From positions 24,624,605 to 24,688,604 of the forward strand of contig JALGQZ010000013.1 of the NCBI GenBank assembly GCA_023105745.1: a stretch of 64,000 bases of DNA. Reading direction: 5' to 3'. Shown piece by piece: positions 58,740 through 64,000 of this stretch. Below the pieces are notes generated by a model. It was given only the letters and a program-made list of their open reading frames with translations, did not search any database and had not been told where the DNA came from. Source of the DNA: Austropuccinia psidii. Its lineage: Eukaryota > Basidiomycota > Pucciniomycetes > Pucciniales > Sphaerophragmiaceae. The first letter of the stretch is position 1, and every line of letters starts with the position of its first letter. The position numbers and the translations under genes are program-made.

Positions 58740-59936
58740 AAAGTTTATATCTATACCTGTTTTATTTCAATTTGAAAGCTTATGAAGAAGTTATACCACT
58801 TAAAAATACTAATAACAGGATGATGTATTTTCCTTTCCTGAGGAAAAGACTCCTTTTATCTTCTTCAGGGGTGGTGGGAGGGTGTTTAACTTTGAAAAAA
58901 ATCAAAGAGTAAACATTTTAACTTCTGTGTGATGGCTTGTTGTCTCACACATGCAATACAGACTGATATTGGGTGGACATGTGGCTTTAGAACCACAAGT
59001 GGTCATTTTTACCCAATAAAGGTTGACAATTTTTGCCAATAGAGTTTACAGGTGTGTTCTAGTAGTTTCAAAAAATCATAAACTGTACAGGAATCATCTG
59101 TAGGACTCCCATTTGTCAGGTTATGAGTAAGAAAAGAATAAACATCATTCAATTCAATTGATTAGCTGTTGATTCAGTTATATGGGCAGCTGTCCCACAG
59201 TCAGATTCCTTACTGGCTAGTGTAGGATTAGAATCTTAAAACCAAAACACCTTTGTCAGTTTTGAAGATAGAAATCTCAAGAGTGTCTAATTTTGAAGCC
59301 CTTAATTATCTTTACACAATTGTCACTCACTTGGTATTCCTAGCATTAAGTATAGAAAAGCTATTCCAGTTTCAAATTACATTGTAATAATATGGATTTT
59401 GTATGAATCCTGTATTAAGATAATTCCCTTGAAAAATTAGGTTCTGGATAGTATCATGAAAAATTGCTGTTTCTTCTCCTTGAATAAAAACCCACTTTTG
59501 GTATCTCACACCAAAACAGTGGGTGTAAGATGTGATGTGAATATTGTGTTTATAATTATTTGGCCTATTATTGGCTCTAACTTCTGTTATTTTGATGCTA
59601 GACCAATTTGGTTAGTACCATTAGATAGTCCCACTTGAGAGCTTCAATTTGAGCATTTATTTGATTAGGTTCTGCCTCAATCTCTAGATTTTGGATGAGA
59701 ATTCAAATTTGAGGTTTATTCTCAGTTCTGGTTTTGAACTGTAATTACTTTGTTGTTACTTATGCTATTGAGAAAGAAATTATGTATTCTGAAATGTGGG
59801 AGCTGTCTCTTCCAGATTAATACTATTATTAATCATTTGGAACATTCTGAAATTTTATGAGCATCCTGTCCTAATACCATTATTTATGGTATTGGGGTAT
59901 CAAGCTTGTGCTTTGGCTTTGAGTCACAGGCTGACA

Positions 59937-61990
59937 TACCCTCCATCTAAAAAGGATCATCACTGATGAGACTCTCTAATCCTCTGTGAGGTACTTAGTC
60001 TAATGCAATCTTGTATCAACAGGTTTCCCTTAGACATATTCATCCATTCTGGTGGTTTATTTATTAATAAGCCCAAATATTTAGTCATTGGCTTCCTCCT
60101 TGTATTTTAATAAAGAGGAACTTTTCTGTTGTTATAATCCCTTAGTTTCATTTAGGTACTCTTCCTTTTACTTATGCTTATTCCACACCTCCTTTGATAA
60201 TCTGTAGCCAAGAAGAATTTATTTATGCTAGCCTTTTCCAGTACTATAAATTAAGGTTAAATATTCACATTTTCATGACTGTGAGGGATATCAATCTTGG
60301 TTTGAATGATACCCACCATTTTAATTCTTCCTGAAGAGCTCCTGAAGTCTCTGCCTTCTGTGGATAGAAGTCCTGAATTCCACATGGGTGAGGCTTTTTC
60401 CAAGTATTCCTTGGCCACTACTGAGAAGGTGGCTCTGTGTCAATTATAATAGGATGTTTCTCATTTTTAATGTATATATAAAGCTTTATGGATATTCCAT
60501 TGGTGTAACCCTGTCATATTTTGGTGTTTCCAAAAGAGTTTGAGCATTGGTGGCTTGATTACACTTTTTCTCATGTAATTTTAATTGTGGTAGATTTTGT
60601 GTAAAGTGGACTGGTCCAATCCCCTTTGGTTTATGGTCCTCAAGCTCCACTATATACTGTTCAATGGATTCTGATTCACTGTATGAATTATCTCTGTAGC
60701 CATCTCCCATACTACCAGAGTCAGATTCACGACCATCTTTTTTCTTCTTTGTCTATTCCTCTAATGAAAATATTGCCTCTCTGTCTTTGGGATAATTTTT
60801 TTGCATAGTGATTAGGTGATCCACACTTGTGACATGCTTTTTTCATTTTCAATTCTTTTGAATATTGAAAAAATTTGATTTTACAGGGTTGTAATTTCCC
60901 TGTTATCACCAGTCTTATGGTTATTATATCTACCAATAGATTTTATAATACTTACTTCTGGAAAGGTATTTGATACTTCACACAAGGTGGATTCTGTAGA
61001 GCATCTGCATTTCACTGCATTCTCTGAGTATCCTGGAAGTTTTGTAAACATTTTGTGATTTCTCATTTCTGTTTTTATGTGAGGATCAATGGCTATTATA
61101 TTTTTTAACTATCTTAGAAGCCAATAATATGGATCTTTGTCCACTGTGTATCTGTAATTTTCAAATGACATAGCTTTCTTCCATATCAATGTACAATTAC
61201 TGTACTTTTGGATTATTTGGCTCCTCCACCATGGTCAATTTCTTCTTCAATGGATTTCTTCCATTTCAATGTACAACATACTAGAACAGACTCTTAATTC
61301 TTTATTCAATATAGCTGTTATACCATAGAATTATATGCTTTGTACATTGATTAAGGGTCCATAGATGTAATCAATTATCTCTGTGTGATGATATTCTCCT
61401 ACACCAGAGAATTTAGACCAGCTTATGGTTTCTGGAAGTTGTTTCAATGCTTTCTTCTAAGTGTAAGTAATCTTATCTCGATATTGATACTGTGATGGTG
61501 ATCTCTGCCTTTTCTCCCACTGGTCACTTGTTTTAGTGTATTTATTCTTTCTTTCACATCAACTTGTCTCTGTGGGTGTATGTGTTGGCAGAAATTGAAC
61601 AGCATTTCTATTTATTGGTCCATATATTCCATTTTCTCATTGATACATCTCATGTCTCTCCTTGAGTGATTTTGTTCCTTCAAGCCTTGTATGCATCTGG
61701 TTTTGGTTTCTTATGAAGCTATACATGGTTTATAATAATCCTCTTGGTGGGTTTTAATAGTCCTAGTTTTCACTTTGTTTATTTCTTAAAACATTTCAAT
61801 GGTCTCTTTGAACTTGTATAACTCCTTCTGAATATGTTCTTCATACTTTTCCATTTGAATCCATAGTGAAATACTGCTTATAGTTCTCTCAGGGGTAACA
61901 ATATTGTGTTCTTTCATAGTGGGGATATTCTTAATAATGGTAGGTCTACTACCTATAAAAGAAATATTTACAAATATCTCTTGCTTTTTT
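59937..61990 (-). pseudogene. Relic F: Ty3 Gag and protease start
   Basis: Minus strand. The capsid part begins K-F-S-G-V-G-E-Y-H-H-T-E-I-I-D-Y-I (about 61380-61430), then W-W-R-S-Q-I-I-Q-K-Y-S-N and M-R-N-H-K-M-F-T-K-L-P-G. A zinc knuckle C-H-K-C-G-S-P-N-H-Y-A-K-K-L lacks its last Cys. An acidic linker follows, and a protease start H-P-I-I-I-D-T-E (60420-60455) has D-T-E instead of D-T-G. It is the same family as relic E (1-491, 10733-11375). Many stops are present. No LTRs were identified. Confidence 0.75.
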
Positions 61991-62947
61991 GTACTTCTTT
62001 CACTAATTACATAAATTTATGGATCATGGGGTCTGACTCTTTCTTCCTCTAGCCAAAAGAAGGCCTGCTTTTACCCTTTAATCCTTTTATTCTCCCAGAA
62101 AATACATTGGATTAGAAAGAATAGTGACTCTTGGCCACTAATTTTCTGGATTCTAGGTGGTGTTAAGCCACTGAGTAGTTTGGCTTACTTCCCATTCCTT
62201 GAAAGCCTGAAGAAATCAGGGTATTGTCACAATTCTGTCTACCAGACCTCAGCAAAGGGAACTCTTGCTGAAAAGGCTATTAAGCCAGTTGAAAGACCAG
62301 TTAATACTGGAAAGTTGTAGATCACATTCCACCATGTGACAGGTATGATCTTTCTAGTTCCATTTATCTTCCATAGGTTGGATAGAAGATTTATTCTCTC
62401 TGATATTGGCTGAGTTTTCCTCCAGGAGCTTGATATTCTTGTTGGTCTTCCACCTGACTACTTTGAAAGGTTGAGGAAGTTTCATTTTTTCAAGTCTGAT
62501 TACTTTGATCAACTTCAAATTCTTTTGCTCTCAAGTCCCTATACCCTCTCCTGATGACTGATGGTCTTTGGATGGGCTAATCTCTTAGGAATACAAGGTT
62601 TCCAAGATGAGATTTTATCATCTCTGAGTTTGTAGAATGAGGTTTATATCTATCTGATTCTTAGTCCCTGTTCTGCAAAGTAATTATAAGTCAGTTTTGA
62701 CAAATAAGTGACATCAAATGATACTGTTATCCTTAAATATGAATCTTGAAAAGTGTTTTCTTTTTTGATTATGATGAATTAATTTGTTTTTTGAAGAATA
62801 AAAGATTGAATTCTTCCTTTAACTCTAGTTTTTGAAAAGATTTTTTCTCTGTTTGACTTCAAAGGCACTTGTGTTTGATTGAAAATAGGACCAATGGTAA
62901 CAACTTGTAAGCTGGATTGAATTAAAGTTACCTATGAATTTTTCACT
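61991..62947. other. Probable upstream/leader remains of relic F, otherwise unassigned
   Basis: No complete frame or LTR end was recognised. Base composition is like that of retroelement leaders up to about 62,700, then becomes more AT-rich toward the tandem repeat. Confidence 0.4.
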
Positions 62948-64000
62948 CCAATTTGGGTTAATTTAAAAGAAATATATTATTGTATATACTTTTTTGCAGA
63001 AAAGAAAATATAAGTTAATATGTTTTTGGAGAATTATTATTCAATATATCAATAATAATGATTAAGGTAAGTTTTTCAAACCAATTTGGGTTAGAGAATT
63101 AATTGGAATAATTTTTTTCACAAAAAATCAAAAAAAAATAAGATCTGTAGATGAAAATTCAAGAATTTAAAATATATAATGATATGTTTTTTGGCCAATT
63201 ATTATTAAAACTATCAATAATAATGATTTAAGTCAATTTTTTTGAAAAAAATTGGGTGGATAGTTTAAATATATGAGTTTTTCTGGAATAGAAATTCAAA
63301 GAGTATATAATTTTATTATATTATGAAAAAAATAAAAAATATATGATTATATATTTTTTGAAACTTTTTTATTTGAAGTATTAATGATAATTATTCAAGT
63401 CAATTTTTAAAAACAATTTGGTAGAAAAATTGACATATAAGGGTTTTTATTAAATAAAGATTCAAATAATATATCTTTTTTTGAAAAAATATCATTGAGA
63501 CTATTGATGGAATACTATAATTGAAACTATTGATAATAATGATCAAAGTAAATTTTTCCCACCAATTTGGGTGAAAAATTAATTTTAAACATTTTCCTCA
63601 AAGAAGAATTCAAAAGATATATACTTTTGTATATATTATTATGAGAATATGTATGATTATATATTTATTTAAAATTTAATTATTATTGAAACTATCAATT
63701 ATAGTGACTCAAAGAAACTTTCAATTCCAAATTGGGTGAAAAAATGGATTGAAAAGGTTTTTCACAAAAAATTTCAAGTAATATATATCTGTATACATTA
63801 TCATGAAAAAGAAAGAGTTTATATATAATTATATTTTTCTTGTAAATTGCATTATTATTGAAGCTATCAATAATGATTATTCATGTGGATTTTTAATTCC
63901 AATTCAGGTGAAAAATGAATTTCAAAATTTTTCTAAAAGAAAAGTTGGATAAAATATACTTCTGTATATATTATGAAAGAAAGTTCAATAGGAAAATTTG
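62948..64000. repeat. Degenerate satellite-like tandem repeat, period about 166 bp, running off the window
   Basis: The anchor CCAATTTGGGT (with variants) recurs near 62948, 63081, 63247, 63413, 63562, 63727 and 63899, i.e. spacings of 133, 166, 166, 149, 165 and 172. Each unit also carries ACTATCAATAATAATGATT before the anchor and TATATAC..TGTATATATTAT after it. Units are diverged but collinear. Confidence 0.8.

Larger units (their letters stand above)
53245..59936 (+). repeat. LTR-3 copy interrupted by the Mutator-like element
   Basis: Parts 53245-53453 and 58748-59936 align with 44908-46345 (TGTCAAGCTGACTC start, GAGTCACAGGCTGACA end). The short inverted ends TGTCA...TGACA are what an LTR has. 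The ends are not flanked by a duplication. The gap is exactly the 5286-bp transposon plus its 8-bp duplication. Confidence 0.8.

Noticed and set aside
58628..58912. 94-residue frame starting in the right TIR
   Set aside because: Runs across the transposon boundary into LTR-3. The same start exists in the left TIR, so it is a by-product of the TIR sequence.

Overview
This is an AT-rich eukaryotic window. The short GT-AG introns, the VAMP7-type SNARE, the Pus7 pseudouridine synthase, a secreted AT-biased small protein and the style of the retroelement polyproteins all point to a fungus with a transposon-bloated genome, most likely a rust (Pucciniales). The Gag-Pol proteins resemble those I remember from Austropuccinia psidii. 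That species call is recognition from memory, not a search result.

Layout. Positions 1-29,060 are nested retroelements. An old minus-strand Ty3 relic (E) is split by a full minus-strand Ty3 element A (492-10732). A plus-strand Ty3 relic C (gag and protease only) is split in its gag by minus-strand element B (13325-25340), which has an exact 5-bp target duplication. B is in turn split in its integrase by a solo LTR (16224-18036), also with an exact duplication. An LTR-like block starts at 26684.

Positions 29.1-38.9 kb are a gene island. It holds an R-SNARE gene (minus, 4 exons) and a Pus7/TruD gene (plus, 10 exons including a 13-nt microexon), which share a divergent upstream region, followed by a 5-exon gene for a putative secreted protein. 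These are the only three genes in the window that look like intact host genes.

Positions 38.9-64 kb are again transposons. Plus-strand Ty3 element D has a dead protease and RT, carries a third LTR family inside its pol, and has a solo LTR inside its 3' LTR. Next is a relic (G) whose LTR was hit by a Mutator-like DNA transposon (53454-58739). This has 136-bp TIRs, an exact 8-bp duplication, a spliced OTU-protease gene like the C-terminal part of rust MULE proteins, a tRNA-derived SINE-like unit, a second TIR element, and an array of 11 near-perfect hairpins. Another minus-strand gag/protease relic (F) follows, and the window ends in a degenerate tandem repeat of about 166 bp.

A, B and D share domain order Gag-PR-RT-RNaseH-IN-chromodomain-like tail, i.e. 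chromovirus-type Ty3. All are visibly decayed by stops, frameshifts and lost catalytic residues. Element ends were placed from TG...CA termini, target duplications, polypurine tracts and comparison between copies within the window. Domain boundaries inside the decayed elements are approximate.
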